Assembly: GCF_013343715.1 (NCBI RefSeq) | Contig: NZ_JABUNR010000007.1 | Location: 124,001-188,000, forward strand | Origin: Mesobacillus harenae | GTDB lineage: Bacteria > Bacillota > Bacilli > Bacillales > Cytobacillaceae | DNA length: 64,000 nucleotides | Reading direction: 5' to 3' | Shown: in pieces, positions 16,561 through 25,665 of the stretch | Numbering within the stretch: the stretch's first letter is position 1 | How the letters are laid out: every line of letters starts with the position of its first letter | Notes under the pieces: model-generated | Databases searched by the model: none | The model's input: the letters and a program-made list of their open reading frames with translations, nothing else | What the model was told of the DNA's origin: nothing | Position numbers and translations under genes: made by a program

Positions 16561-17517
16561 ATGACTTACTTACTTTTAATTTTCGGATTTGCCCTATTAA
16601 TTTTCGGGGCAAATTATTTTGTTGAAGGGTCCTCAAAAATTGCTGGATATTTAAACATTTCACCTTTATTAATCGGGCTGACTATTGTGGCTTTTGGTAC
16701 CGGTTCACCGGAGGCAACCGTCAGTATTCTAGCTGCTCTAAATGGGACTGCCGATTTGGCGCTGGGAAATGTTGTTGGCAGTAATATATTTAACATTACT
16801 CTCGTTGTTGGAATCACAGCTATGATTAGTCCTTTGGCAGTTGAAAGCGAAACGATTCGAAAAGAGATTCCATTTACATTACTGGCTAGCTTTGCCCTGT
16901 TTATCTTTATCGCTGATACTGTAATTACCGAGGCGGCCACCAATGTAATTACCCGCAGTGAAGGGTTAATGTTATTACTTATATTTTCTGTTTTCATGTA
17001 CTATATTTTTGAAATTGCCAGAAAAGACCGTACTGCCAGAAAGGAAGAAAAGACTTCTACAGAAAACCCATTATGGGCTAAACAGATATTTTTCACCATT
17101 TTAGGACTGGCAGCTATCATTTTTGGGGGAGATTTAGTTGTAAGGAACAGCACTGCAATTGCGATTTCATTAGGAATGAGCGAAACCCTCGTCGGATTAA
17201 CCATTGTTGCACTTGGTACTTCACTCCCCGAGTTAGTAACATCGGTAATTGCTGCACTTAAAAAGCAGGGTGAAATAGCGATCGGTAACATTGTTGGCAG
17301 CAATATCTTTAACATCCTATTTGTTCTAGGGATTGCATCGACGATTACCCCTCTTGGAGTGGATTCGAAAATATTCCTCGATGTCACAGTGATGATCATT
17401 TTAACAATCATTTTACTCGTATTTTCCAGAACACGTTACAAAGTCGGCAAGATCGAAGGATTCATCCTTGTTGCCGCTTACGTTCTATACACGATTTATA
17501 TCATCATCCGAAATTAG
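16561..17517 (+). CDS. calcium/sodium antiporter, CaCA family (YrbG-like)
   Basis: A 318-residue membrane protein with ten helices in two inverted halves. Both alpha repeats are intact: FGTGSPEATVSI with GNVVGSNIFNI in the first half (residues about 43-85) and LGTSLPELVTSV with GNIVGSNIFNI in the second (about 218-260); the paired Glu and Asn residues bind the exchanged cations. It exports Ca2+ in exchange for Na+ or H+ at the cell membrane. Single gene; the DnaA-box-like cluster upstream raises the possibility of replication-linked control. A REP-type palindrome follows 11 nt after the stop. Confidence 0.93.
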   Translation: MTYLLLIFGFALLIFGANYFVEGSSKIAGYLNISPLLIGLTIVAFGTGSPEATVSILAALNGTADLALGNVVGSNIFNITLVVGITAMISPLAVESETIRKEIPFTLLASFALFIFIADTVITEAATNVITRSEGLMLLLIFSVFMYYIFEIARKDRTARKEEKTSTENPLWAKQIFFTILGLAAIIFGGDLVVRNSTAIAISLGMSETLVGLTIVALGTSLPELVTSVIAALKKQGEIAIGNIVGSNIFNILFVLGIASTITPLGVDSKIFLDVTVMIILTIILLVFSRTRYKVGKIEGFILVAAYVLYTIYIIIRN

Positions 17518-17528
17518 TTTAAAGTAAA

Positions 17529-17570
17529 GGTGACAGGCACCATCCAGAAAACTGGATGGTGCCTGTCACC
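17529..17570. repeat. REP-type palindrome, copy 1
   Basis: GGTGACAGGCACCATCCAG and its complement flank AAAA: a perfect 42-bp inverted repeat just after the antiporter gene. There is no T-tract on either side, so as a terminator it would be atypical. Confidence 0.9.
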
Positions 17571-17649
17571 TGAGCTTGCATATTGTTATAGAAGTTGGAA
17601 AAGTTAATAAGGTTATTAATAAGAATATGAACTTTATGGAGGGGTTTCT

Positions 17650-17769
17650 ATGGATAATACACAAGATTATGTTGAAAAACTGCACACTAAGCAAGAAAAG
17701 GCTGAACGAAATAAAAAACGCCAAGGGAAAAATAACCCCAGTGAAAAACTTCCAAATAAACAACACTGA
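17650..17769 (+). CDS. small hydrophilic protein, DUF4023-like
   Basis: A 39-residue protein starting MDNTQDYVEKLHTKQEKAER and ending NNPSEKLPNKQH, with GGAGGGG 8 nt before its ATG and a good terminator right after the stop. Sequence, size and composition fit the DUF4023 family of very small Bacillus proteins of unknown function; that family call is from memory. A longer frame across the same DNA (17576-17947) has no ribosome binding site and runs through the terminator, so I reject it. Confidence 0.75.
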   Translation: MDNTQDYVEKLHTKQEKAERNKKRQGKNNPSEKLPNKQH

Positions 17770-17777
17770 ACAAACCA

Positions 17778-17806
17778 AAGCACCGGAGCCGGTGCTTGTT
17801 GTTTTC
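17778..17806 (+). terminator. terminator of the small gene
   Basis: AAGCACCG pairs with CGGTGCTT around a 4-nt loop, followed by GTTGTTTT. Confidence 0.8.
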
Positions 17807-17924
17807 CTACTAGTTTTCCGCCCAAATCCTAAATCCCAATCGCTTCGATTTCCCGACTTCAATGAATATTTGTTCTTTCCCCTTCATACTTTAGAACATA
17901 CGTTCCTAATGGAGGGGATTGAAA

Positions 17925-18329
17925 TTGAGTTCAAAATCAAAAATTGATTTGTCTGATGAAACACTAAGTAAATTTTATGAACTAAATAAGCAAAAGAAAG
18001 AAATTGAGTTTGAATTAAGTTTGCTTAAGGATTTGTTTCATGATTACTTTGACAACCGGGTTGGACCATTAACTAAAGGAGAATTTGTTCTTAACGGCTA
18101 CAAACTTCAGCGGCAAATACGAAGGACTGAAAAGTATGATGAACAACTAACAATCGAAAGACTGGAAAAATTAAAGATGACTGACCTTATCCAGGTAATT
18201 CGAAAGCCTGATGATTCCCGAATAAAGTCAGCTATCAACCTAGGCCTGATAACACAAAAGGATCTTGATGGCTGCCACATAATCACAGAATCTGCAGCCC
18301 TTTCAATTAAACCTATAAAACCAAGATAG
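17925..18329 (+). CDS. uncharacterised coiled-coil-like protein
   Basis: A 134-residue protein I do not recognise. I place the start at the TTG at 17925, 7 nt after GGAGGGG (17911-17917); another TTG at 17919 is too close. Residues 10-45 (LSKFYELNKQKKEIEFELSL) predict a helix or coiled coil; the middle has a positively charged stretch (YKLQRQIRRTEKYDEQL), and a turn-rich section LIQVIRKPDDSRIKSAINLG follows. No signal peptide or membrane segment. Its TAG stop overlaps by one base the REP palindrome that fills the space to helD. Base composition is like its neighbours. Confidence 0.7.
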   Translation: MSSKSKIDLSDETLSKFYELNKQKKEIEFELSLLKDLFHDYFDNRVGPLTKGEFVLNGYKLQRQIRRTEKYDEQLTIERLEKLKMTDLIQVIRKPDDSRIKSAINLGLITQKDLDGCHIITESAALSIKPIKPR

Positions 18330-18370
18330 GTGACAGGCACCATCCAGAAAACTGGATGGTGCCTGTCACC
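18329..18370. repeat. REP-type palindrome, copy 2, filling a convergent gap
   Basis: The same 42-bp inverted repeat as copy 1, with an identical AAAA loop. Its first base is the last base of the upstream stop codon and its last base abuts the helD stop (18371-18373), so it alone separates two convergent genes. Confidence 0.92.
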
Positions 18371-20689
18371 TTATCGCTTTTCATACTTGCCCGGGGGTAT
18401 GTTTCTCATTAAGGGACTGATTCCATTTGTTGTGAATAGATAAAGTTCGTGCATGGCACGTGTGCAAACTGTATAAAAGAGCTTGCGCTCGCTTTCTCTG
18501 CTGTAGCGGGAAATGTCATGAACGATGACTGCATCAAACTCGATACCCTTTGCAAGGTAGGATGGGATCACCAGAACCCCCTTTTCATAAGAAACTGTTC
18601 CTTTCTCAATTAGCCAGACAGGGAAATGATCTTTTATGCTATCAAATACTTCTTTACTTTCCTGCGCCGTTTTACAGATAACGGCTACTGTCTGTGATCC
18701 GTCTGCAAGGAGTGAAGTAAGTTTATTACCGATCAAGTTTATCAATTCCTCTGGACTTTCTGCTTTTATGAGCTCAGGTTTATTGCCATCCCGATTGAAT
18801 GGCTGGATATGCCTGCCAGCTTCAATCAATTCTGAAGTGAATTCAACAATCGGTTTAGTAGACCGATATGTCCTAGTCAGCACTATCCTTTCAGATTCCT
18901 CCTGATCATGTCCTTCAATAAGAATAGATGATGCTCCAGTCGCTCCTGAAAAAATTGCCTGATTAAAATCTCCTAATAAGGTCATTCTGCTGTATGGAAA
19001 AAGCTGCTTAATAAAAGCAAATTGAAACGGGGAGTAATCCTGCGCCTCATCAATAAAAACATGCTTGATGCCTGTATTGGACTTTCTTCCCTCAATCAAG
19101 TCCTGCAAGTAGGCAAACGGGGTCGCATCTTCATACGCGATTTCAGCGTTTGTGAGCATTTCGCTAGTTAATTTACTGATCTCTTCCCAGTTTTCCCGTT
19201 TAATCATTTCAGTTTTTGATGTGAATAACTGCTCATAAATACCTGCCATATCAATAAATCTATACTTTTTTACTGCAGTGATTAATGGTTTGAATTTCTC
19301 GTTAACAACCATCATGGCAAGCCACTTTTGTTCTTTTTCAAAGTCATCAAATGTGTCCTCATTATATTTTTGCCTTTTTTGCAGCTGTTTAAAGGATTGC
19401 ATATAGTCTTCTTTATCAAGAAACTGAATTTGATCCTCAACCCACTGCTTTGATCTCTCTTTCCTGGCAACTAGCTTAAGCTCTTTTAAAATCCACTCCC
19501 GAAGTAGATGAACACGGTTAGGAATTGAATAATTCTTATCCAAACTATAAAAATAATCATGAATTTCCTGCTTCGTAACTATACATTTTTTCCTGAATAA
19601 AATATCTTTGAAAAGGAGGCCTCTCTCTGAAAGATGATCTGCGTACTCATCAATCATCATCTTGAAGTCCAGGCTTGCTTTATAACGGATGCTTCCCAGC
19701 CTGACTTCGTATTGCTTATCCTCCGTATCGCTTAATAAGTATTCCATTTGTCCAAATGGATCCTCTAACTCAAACTCACGGCTCAGGCGGTGCATTAAGT
19801 ATTCCTGGAAGGTAGACTGCTGCATATTTTCCTCGCCGAGTTCCGGCAAAACAGTTGAAACATAGCTGTTAAATAACGGATTAGGAGAAAATAACATGAT
19901 ATTTTCTGACTTAATAATATTGCGATGCCGGTAGAGCAAATAAGCAACCCGCTGCATTGCAGCTGATGTTTTTCCGCTGCCGGCGACTCCCTGAACGATT
20001 AGGAGCTTACTGCTTACATTGCGGATGATTTGATTTTGTTCTTTTTGTATAGTTGCGACGATGTTTTTCATTTGTGAGTCAGAATGATTCCCTAGTACTT
20101 CCTGAAGCATTTCATCCCCAATTGTAACTCCAGTATCAAACATCGCTTTAATTTCTGCATTTCTTATAACAAATTGCCTCTTTAAAACTATTTCTCCTGA
20201 AATGTTTTCTGATGGAGTTTCATATTGTGCTGGCCCCGGAGGATAATCATAGTACAAACTGGAAATAGGAGCCCTCCAGTCATAGATAAGAAAATTTTCT
20301 TCTTCCTGGTCCATGAAGGAAGCAACCCCTACATAAATGGAGTCAGCACCTGGCTCTCCTTCTTCATGAAAATCTATTCTGCCAAAATACGGCGAGTTTT
20401 TTAATCTCGAAAGGGTTTTCATTTGTTTATCAAGCTGAGTGTGGCTTCTTTCTCGCTCAGATAAAAGTGCAGCCTGCTGTTTAATACTGGAGTATGTTTC
20501 GGCTAGATCATCCGGTTCATCAAAATTGACAGTCACATCATCCCAGAAGTTTTTCCGGATCCCAAGCACATCAGCACTGACTTTTCCTGCATGATTTTCC
20601 AGTCGGCCTGTTACTTTTTCAATTTCTCGAACCATTTCATTAACTCGTTTTTGCTCTATAAGTAACTCGTCATGATCTGTCTCGCTCAT
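18371..20689 (-). CDS. helD: RNA polymerase recycling motor HelD
   Basis: A 772-residue SF1 (UvrD/Rep-like) ATPase that removes stalled RNA polymerase from DNA. The N-terminal coiled-coil arm (residues 1-120, EQKRVNEMVREIEKVTGRLENHAG), the RAPISSLYYDYPPGPAQYE signature (about 145-165), Walker A QGVAGSGKTSAAMQRVAYLL (about 235), Walker B KHVFIDEAQDYSPFQ and the motif VI-like TRAMHELYLF are all present. B. subtilis HelD is close in length. The ATG at 20689 has AGGGAG upstream; the frame extends to 20716 without a better site. Convergent with the unknown gene at 17925, separated only by the REP palindrome. Confidence 0.95.
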   Translation of the reverse strand: MSETDHDELLIEQKRVNEMVREIEKVTGRLENHAGKVSADVLGIRKNFWDDVTVNFDEPDDLAETYSSIKQQAALLSERERSHTQLDKQMKTLSRLKNSPYFGRIDFHEEGEPGADSIYVGVASFMDQEEENFLIYDWRAPISSLYYDYPPGPAQYETPSENISGEIVLKRQFVIRNAEIKAMFDTGVTIGDEMLQEVLGNHSDSQMKNIVATIQKEQNQIIRNVSSKLLIVQGVAGSGKTSAAMQRVAYLLYRHRNIIKSENIMLFSPNPLFNSYVSTVLPELGEENMQQSTFQEYLMHRLSREFELEDPFGQMEYLLSDTEDKQYEVRLGSIRYKASLDFKMMIDEYADHLSERGLLFKDILFRKKCIVTKQEIHDYFYSLDKNYSIPNRVHLLREWILKELKLVARKERSKQWVEDQIQFLDKEDYMQSFKQLQKRQKYNEDTFDDFEKEQKWLAMMVVNEKFKPLITAVKKYRFIDMAGIYEQLFTSKTEMIKRENWEEISKLTSEMLTNAEIAYEDATPFAYLQDLIEGRKSNTGIKHVFIDEAQDYSPFQFAFIKQLFPYSRMTLLGDFNQAIFSGATGASSILIEGHDQEESERIVLTRTYRSTKPIVEFTSELIEAGRHIQPFNRDGNKPELIKAESPEELINLIGNKLTSLLADGSQTVAVICKTAQESKEVFDSIKDHFPVWLIEKGTVSYEKGVLVIPSYLAKGIEFDAVIVHDISRYSRESERKLFYTVCTRAMHELYLFTTNGISPLMRNIPPGKYEKR

Positions 20690-20955
20690 CTCATCACTCC
20701 CTGAATAATTTTGCACTTACTTTATAATGAATATACCTTTATAGGTTTGTTTTCCCTTGTTTTGTTCCTATATTCGCCGTCTCCGTTCCTAATGCAAGCT
20801 TATATTTTAAGCCCTTGCAAAAAATAACCACCTATTTAGGTGGCAATAGCGACTCTTTGTCCTTAATAATCAACATTATAGTCTACAATATTTATTTCAC
20901 AGTCCAGGATTATATTCCAAAATGTATTCGTATTTATTAAGTTATCTCCAAAAGA

Positions 20956-20986
20956 ATGGATGGTGACAGGCACCATCCATTTTTTT
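20956..20986 (+). repeat. shortened REP palindrome acting as terminator hairpin
   Basis: ATGGATGGTG, a 5-nt loop, then CACCATCCAT followed by TTTTTT. It is made from inner arms of the REP unit with the outer stem lost. The T-tract is on the plus strand although the adjacent gene (pilX-like) reads leftward, so which transcript it stops is uncertain. Confidence 0.65.
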
Positions 20987-20989
20987 ACT

Positions 20990-22480
20990 CTATTCGATTG
21001 TTTGTCCTTTACGTACTAATTTAACGTTACTATGTTTTACTTTTTGTAAATATTTTGGGTCTGTGATAATGGTGAGCATCTCGGGATGATCCACTTTAAC
21101 ATCACCGACTAGTCCGCCAATGATGGTCATTGGAAGTCCATTTGTTTTAATTTCAATTCCATTTTCCGCATAAATCAACCCTTTTAAAGTATCACAGCCT
21201 CCAGTGACTGTATTGTTTTCAATAACAGCCTTACCTTTGGCAAATAATCGAAAGTCATATTTCTCGTTTTTAAGCTTAACACATGCATTTTTTATATTGG
21301 CATCTCCATGCACATATAAGTTCGTCACATAGTCTTCAGGCTTTAAGGTTGCCTCATTTTCTAGGCTGTCACCCACCGTTAAATCAACATCGGTAATCAA
21401 TAAGTTTTCCATTGTAACCATATTTCCTCGCAGCATAAGTTTGCTGTAGTCCTCCAACTTCGAAGCAGGGCCGTTACTTCCTTGAACTCCGCCAATCACT
21501 AAGGATTTGTTAACGTACAACCCCTCTTTAAATGAGAACCTTCTAAAAGGGTCAGGATCCCTTGATATGCCATATGTTCCAACTCGGTCCTGTTGAATCA
21601 CTGCATTCCCTAAAACAGCCAGTTTCTCAAAATCAATATCCTCATAACCATAATAGCGAATACCCAATAGTTCGGACTTAAGAAAGCTGCCATTGATTAT
21701 AACATTAGTATCTTCTTTGTCTCGAAGTTCAAGAACATTGACGGATAGCAACGCATACTTATCATATTTTAAAAGTTCAACACCCAAAAACTCTCCTTGT
21801 CTCGTTGCAATTATCCAGTTGTTTTCCATCGCTTCAAACCTGTCACCATTCCCTATACTAAAGCTTAACAAATGCGGCAGCAAGTTAACCCCAATCACTT
21901 CATCATCTGGTACAAGGTAGAATCTTTTGTCGCTGCCAGTTAGGTTAATCAAACTTAACTCTAATATGGCAAGATCCAAATTAACCAGTCCTGAGTCTGC
22001 AAAGTCGACGGCTGCAGTTCCCTCCTTGGTAAAATCGGCTAATTCATAGGTACTCTTGTCAATATCAACATCAAGGGACAGTTTATAATGGCCAGTGAGC
22101 ATTTTATCACTTGAACCGGCCTTCCCTTGGCTATATACCTCCACCATGTAGCTATCTGCTAGCCTTGCCTTAATTTTGACCTCCTCCGGCTTGCTGTCAC
22201 TCCACGGATCTCCGATCACCACCCAATCTCTATATTGATCAAAAAATTGAGTGAAGTTAAGCAGGGCTGGATCCGTATTATCTATGTATCTCTTAAAATC
22301 TTTTTCAAAATAAGTAAGTCCATCCTTCGCTAAATAGCGCGCTTGTACATTTGACTCCGTGGCATTTACCCGCTTATTTTCACCGATAACGTTTCCCATT
22401 AACGCCGTGCCCAGTACCGTAAAAACAATTATAGTCAGCAAAACAATAATAAGTGTAGAGCCTTTTTCGTTTAGCTTCAA
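20990..22480 (-). CDS. PilX-like pseudopilin-associated protein
   Basis: A 496-residue protein with a type IV prepilin-like start (NEKGSTLIIVLLTIIVFTVLG, residues about 5-25) and the PilX-N phrase NVQARYLAKDGLTYFEKDF. The remaining 440 residues are rich in short beta strands with repeated 'NLLITDVDLTVG / NLYVHGDANIKNA / AVIENNTVTGG' units like a beta-solenoid, so a pilus-tip or adhesin role is plausible. I prefer the TTG at 22480 (GGGGGTGG 6 nt upstream) over the GTG at 22489, which is too close to the ribosome binding site. Last of three pseudopilin genes; no assembly ATPase, platform protein or peptidase is in the window. Confidence 0.8.
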   Translation of the reverse strand: MKLNEKGSTLIIVLLTIIVFTVLGTALMGNVIGENKRVNATESNVQARYLAKDGLTYFEKDFKRYIDNTDPALLNFTQFFDQYRDWVVIGDPWSDSKPEEVKIKARLADSYMVEVYSQGKAGSSDKMLTGHYKLSLDVDIDKSTYELADFTKEGTAAVDFADSGLVNLDLAILELSLINLTGSDKRFYLVPDDEVIGVNLLPHLLSFSIGNGDRFEAMENNWIIATRQGEFLGVELLKYDKYALLSVNVLELRDKEDTNVIINGSFLKSELLGIRYYGYEDIDFEKLAVLGNAVIQQDRVGTYGISRDPDPFRRFSFKEGLYVNKSLVIGGVQGSNGPASKLEDYSKLMLRGNMVTMENLLITDVDLTVGDSLENEATLKPEDYVTNLYVHGDANIKNACVKLKNEKYDFRLFAKGKAVIENNTVTGGCDTLKGLIYAENGIEIKTNGLPMTIIGGLVGDVKVDHPEMLTIITDPKYLQKVKHSNVKLVRKGQTIE

Positions 22481-22495
22481 AATCTCCACCCCCTT

Positions 22496-22987
22496 CTACT
22501 CTACTTTTACAAATGATACTTCACTATCTAATTCTAGTCCTATATCCCTTTCCGTACTCTTATCTTGTACGAACATCTTTATGAAAACGGTATCATTTTT
22601 CAGCACTAATTTTGATTGCTCCCCGTTTGTACAAGATGTACTGATTAAAGAAGAATGAATAGCTTTATCATTAATCACTGCTTTATTATTTTTAAAGCCT
22701 AAAATGGTTTCTGCCCCTTCGAAGTCTTTTATCTTTATCAAAGATACACAGTCCGACTGCTCCACCACTTCTACTTGGGTGGCGACAAATACTTTTTCAG
22801 TAAATTGAGACATAATATAATTTGCTTCGTCATGCAGAGATATCTCTTTGCTAACAACTTTGAAACTATCCATTCCGCCAATTAAATTCCCCATGATACC
22901 TGCTGAAATGAGACTAAAGAGGGCAAGCGATCCAAGCAGCTCAACGAGGGTCATTCCCTTTGATGAGGCAAGTAACTGTCTGTTCAT
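22496..22987 (-). CDS. prepilin N-methylation domain protein (pseudopilin)
   Basis: A 163-residue class III signal (KGMTLVELLGSLALFSLISAG, residues 10-30): G at -1, hydrophobic start, E at +5, so it is a substrate of a prepilin peptidase. The C-terminal 130 residues form an apparent beta-rich head (FVATQVEVVEQSDCVSLIKI, GYKNNKAVINDK-like). Its ATG overlaps the stop of the upstream pilin (ATGA), which means coupled translation. Comparable to ComGF/GspJ-type minor pilins. Confidence 0.85.
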   Translation of the reverse strand: MNRQLLASSKGMTLVELLGSLALFSLISAGIMGNLIGGMDSFKVVSKEISLHDEANYIMSQFTEKVFVATQVEVVEQSDCVSLIKIKDFEGAETILGFKNNKAVINDKAIHSSLISTSCTNGEQSKLVLKNDTVFIKMFVQDKSTERDIGLELDSEVSFVKVE

Positions 22988-23427
22988 ATTTCGACAAATC
23001 CCTTCACCTTACTCTTAATTTTGCCATTATCATCCTCAATAATAACTTCGACAGAGTGCAGCCTCATCTCCATTTCTTCATTTACGATAATTTTTGTTAG
23101 GTAGCTAGTTTTGTTAATATGTGTGACGTATCTATTGATGCAACCTGCAGTTTCGGAAGCTTCGAGGCTATCGCAGCTCGACTCTTTATCATAGGTATAT
23201 GGATATGTAATGGCTGGGTCGGCATTTTCCGTTATTTCAGGATAGGCGTCAGCTTTTATTTGCTCTAACACCTTTTGTGCAATATTAATGGCAACTAACT
23301 TTTCCTGGTTGTTCGATGAAGCGCTTTTTGAGAATATGAAGAACTGAAAAAATATGGTTAAGAGTATGACTAGAATGACAATAGAAGCCAAGACTTCAAT
23401 AATTGTAAAGCCGTTATTATTATTCAT
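22984..23427 (-). CDS. prepilin-type protein with N-terminal cleavage motif
   Basis: A 147-residue pseudopilin: NGFTIIEVLASIVILVILLTIFFQFF (residues 5-30, conserved E at +5) followed by a Cys-containing head (DKESSCDSLEASETAGCINRYV), which could form a disulfide. Start ATG at 23427 behind GAGGGGG. First gene of a three-gene pilin operon, resembling GspI/ComGE-like minor pilins, in which the other components of the machine are absent from this window. Confidence 0.85.
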   Translation of the reverse strand: MNNNNGFTIIEVLASIVILVILLTIFFQFFIFSKSASSNNQEKLVAINIAQKVLEQIKADAYPEITENADPAITYPYTYDKESSCDSLEASETAGCINRYVTHINKTSYLTKIIVNEEMEMRLHSVEVIIEDDNGKIKSKVKGFVEI

Positions 23428-23582
23428 GACTATCCCCCTCATCCCACTATCTGTTCAAGGTGAAAAATGACAAAAATTAGGCAATTTCTTTATAATAATA
23501 TAATAGCACTATTAAATGTCAGAATAAACAAAATAGTCTTTTTATGTTTATATTTGTAACAAATTAGCTAATTACAAAAAAA

Positions 23583-23624
23583 GGTGACAGGCACCATCCA
23601 ATTAATTGGATGGTGCCTGTCACC
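23583..23624. repeat. REP-type palindrome, copy 3
   Basis: GGTGACAGGCACCATCCA, ATTAAT, TGGATGGTGCCTGTCACC: a perfect inverted repeat ending two bases before the stop codon of the AI-2E family permease gene (23626). Confidence 0.92.
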
Positions 23625-23625
23625 T

Positions 23626-24720
23626 TTACCTTTTCTCCACGGCTGCATTTCTGGCTTTTAGTAATTTAACTAAGTTTAGTACAATAGTTTTTACGACTGC
23701 ATATGTCGGAACGGCTAAAACCATTCCTAGTACGCCAGCAAGATTGCCAGCAGCTAACAGGAGCATAATGATCGTCGCAGGATGGGTATCCAAGCTTTTA
23801 CCAAGAATAAGCGGAGATAACACATTCCCTTCAACTTGCTGGGCAATAACGATAACAATGACAACAAGCAAGGCTTTAGTCGGGGAATCAAATAAGGCAA
23901 CAATAACAGCAGGTGCGCCTCCCAGTATTGGCCCGATATAAGGGATAATATTTGTAAATGCGACAATTAGAGCCATAACGAGAGCAAATGGTAAATCAAT
24001 AATAAGATAACCGATAAAAGCGAGCGTCCCAACTGCAAATGCTACGGTTATCTGCCCCTGAATATAGGCCGAAAGCGTTTCTCCAGTTTCCTTTAAAATA
24101 ATAAGGCCCTGTTTTCTATAAGCTGCTGGGAAAAACTTCGCTAAGGCATTCGGAAACTTATGGCCATCCTTAAACATATAAAATAATAAAAACGGAACAG
24201 TAACTAGTATGACAGCAATGTTAGCAATTAAACCCAATATATTTGTGATACTGCCTGTAATCCTGTCCGGCAATGTATTGGCAAACTCTATCAGCCTTGC
24301 CTCCGCTGTTTCCAAAAGATCATTTTGCTCGTTCATAATCCACCTGAATTCAGAAGACTGAGCAAAATCATCAAAAAACTCCAATGTTTTATCAGCATAG
24401 CCCGGAAGCTCATTTGCGAGTGCAGTCACTTGTTTTGTAATAGCAGGTATTAAGTTTCCAATCGATAAAACTAAAATCCCCGTGAACACGACATAGATAA
24501 TAAGAATTGCAACCAACCTAGGTACTTTTTTACTCTGAAGAAAGTTAACTACAGGGTTAAGCAAGAAAAATAAGAAACCCGTAATTAAAATAGGAAAAAA
24601 GAGCGTTGAAAAAAAGACCCCGATGGGTTGAAATAAAAATGTAATCTTCGTAGCAACAAAGATAATGGTTACAATCAACAGAATCTGAAGTAACCAGTAT
24701 TGTAATTTTTTCTTCGACAA
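23626..24720 (-). CDS. AI-2E family transporter (permease)
   Basis: A 364-residue integral membrane protein with about eight helices: YWLLQILLIVTIIFVATKI, PILITGFLFFLLNPVVNFL, then a soluble loop (LANELPGYADKTLEFFDDFAQ), and the conserved block YIQGQITVAFAVGTLAFIGY, GPILGGAPAVIVAL and LVVIVIVIAQQVEGNVLSPLILGKSLDTHPATIIML. The family includes AI-2 exporters and Na+(Li+)/H+ antiporters, so the substrate is open. The TTG at 24720 follows AGAGGT; the longer frame to 24756 would begin inside the promoter's -10. Single gene, ending at a REP palindrome. Confidence 0.85.
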   Translation of the reverse strand: MSKKKLQYWLLQILLIVTIIFVATKITFLFQPIGVFFSTLFFPILITGFLFFLLNPVVNFLQSKKVPRLVAILIIYVVFTGILVLSIGNLIPAITKQVTALANELPGYADKTLEFFDDFAQSSEFRWIMNEQNDLLETAEARLIEFANTLPDRITGSITNILGLIANIAVILVTVPFLLFYMFKDGHKFPNALAKFFPAAYRKQGLIILKETGETLSAYIQGQITVAFAVGTLAFIGYLIIDLPFALVMALIVAFTNIIPYIGPILGGAPAVIVALFDSPTKALLVVIVIVIAQQVEGNVLSPLILGKSLDTHPATIIMLLLAAGNLAGVLGMVLAVPTYAVVKTIVLNLVKLLKARNAAVEKR

Positions 24721-24756
24721 AGTATGTACCTCTTTTTCTATTAACTTAGTGTACAA

Positions 24757-24786
24757 ATTATATCAAATCTTTTTCCCCTGTACCAA
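24757..24786 (-). promoter_or_regulatory. sigma-A-like promoter of the AI-2E family gene
   Basis: On the minus strand TTGGTA (about 24781-24786) is 18 bp before a perfect TATAAT (24762-24757). The predicted start of transcription near 24750 rules out the upstream TTG as the translation start. Confidence 0.6.
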
Positions 24787-24804
24787 ATTTCGCAAATATA
24801 CCGC

Positions 24805-25665
24805 CTATTTGTTTTTTAACTCATATCCATTAACAAAATATTGGATTGTCTCAAGTTCGTTCTCATTTAGCGGCCTTCCGGCTTTCTTTTCAAACGCTGT
24901 TTTTATGGCATCAGTGTTTCCATGCAATTTTTCTGTCAACGAAGCTGTATCTCTCAATAATTTTACTTCCGCTTCAAACTCTTTCTTAGTAATAGGCTTC
25001 CAATGCGATAGCACATAGTAATCAGCATCAAATTTTTCGAGCTCATCAAGGAGCCTAGTGATCTCTTCTGTAATGTAATGGCGTTTTTCTGCGTATAAAT
25101 TTACGTAAATACAGTCAGCCAAAAACAAAATTTTCTCCTCTTTTACGTACACAACAACTGAGTCAGAGGCATGATCACCACCAACTTTTTTCAGAATACA
25201 TGTTACTCCGCCCAGGTCAATTTCTATTTGATCGTCAAAGGTCAAAGTGGGAAGCGTAATCCTGACATCTCTTCTGTCACCGAATTCTTTTTTGATGGCT
25301 GATGCACAAAACTCTATTTCAATTCCAGCTTCAACTCTTTCATCCAATGCCTCATCTGACCATGAAAATGGGACGAGCTTTTTCATTTCTATTTTAGTTT
25401 CAGCAGAAGAAATTGACGGTATATCTAGAGCAGATAAGCCGAAAATATGATCCCAGTGCCAGTGTGTGAGTACAACAAAGTCTGGCATAGGAACACCTTT
25501 CTCTTTTAATTCATTAAGAAAGTATTCAGCGTGAGCCTCTGAGTTTCCAGCGTCAATCATCAAAGTTTTATCGTCTCCGACTACAACCCCTAAAATAGGG
25601 CGGTCCGTTTCTGAAACCGGTGTCTGATACCAAAAGCGGTCGTTAATTTTTTCGATTGTTTGCAT
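24805..25665 (-). CDS. MBL-fold metallo-hydrolase
   Basis: A 286-residue metallo-beta-lactamase-fold protein. VVLTHWHWDHIFG (residues about 64-76) gives the H-x-H-x-D-H zinc site; GGDHASDSVVVY, LFLADCIYV and YVLSHWKPI supply the further metal ligands. The C-terminal 70 residues are an all-helix region (LRDTASLTEKLHGNTDAIKTAFEKK). Such proteins hydrolyse varied esters, thioesters or lactams; I cannot say which. Single gene; GGAGTCC upstream acts as ribosome binding site. Confidence 0.88.
   Translation of the reverse strand: MQTIEKINDRFWYQTPVSETDRPILGVVVGDDKTLMIDAGNSEAHAEYFLNELKEKGVPMPDFVVLTHWHWDHIFGLSALDIPSISSAETKIEMKKLVPFSWSDEALDERVEAGIEIEFCASAIKKEFGDRRDVRITLPTLTFDDQIEIDLGGVTCILKKVGGDHASDSVVVYVKEEKILFLADCIYVNLYAEKRHYITEEITRLLDELEKFDADYYVLSHWKPITKKEFEAEVKLLRDTASLTEKLHGNTDAIKTAFEKKAGRPLNENELETIQYFVNGYELKNK

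Noticed and set aside
17576-17947. 123-codon frame starting before the small DUF4023-like gene
   Set aside because: No ribosome binding site, crosses a strong terminator and covers a better-supported 39-codon gene in another frame.
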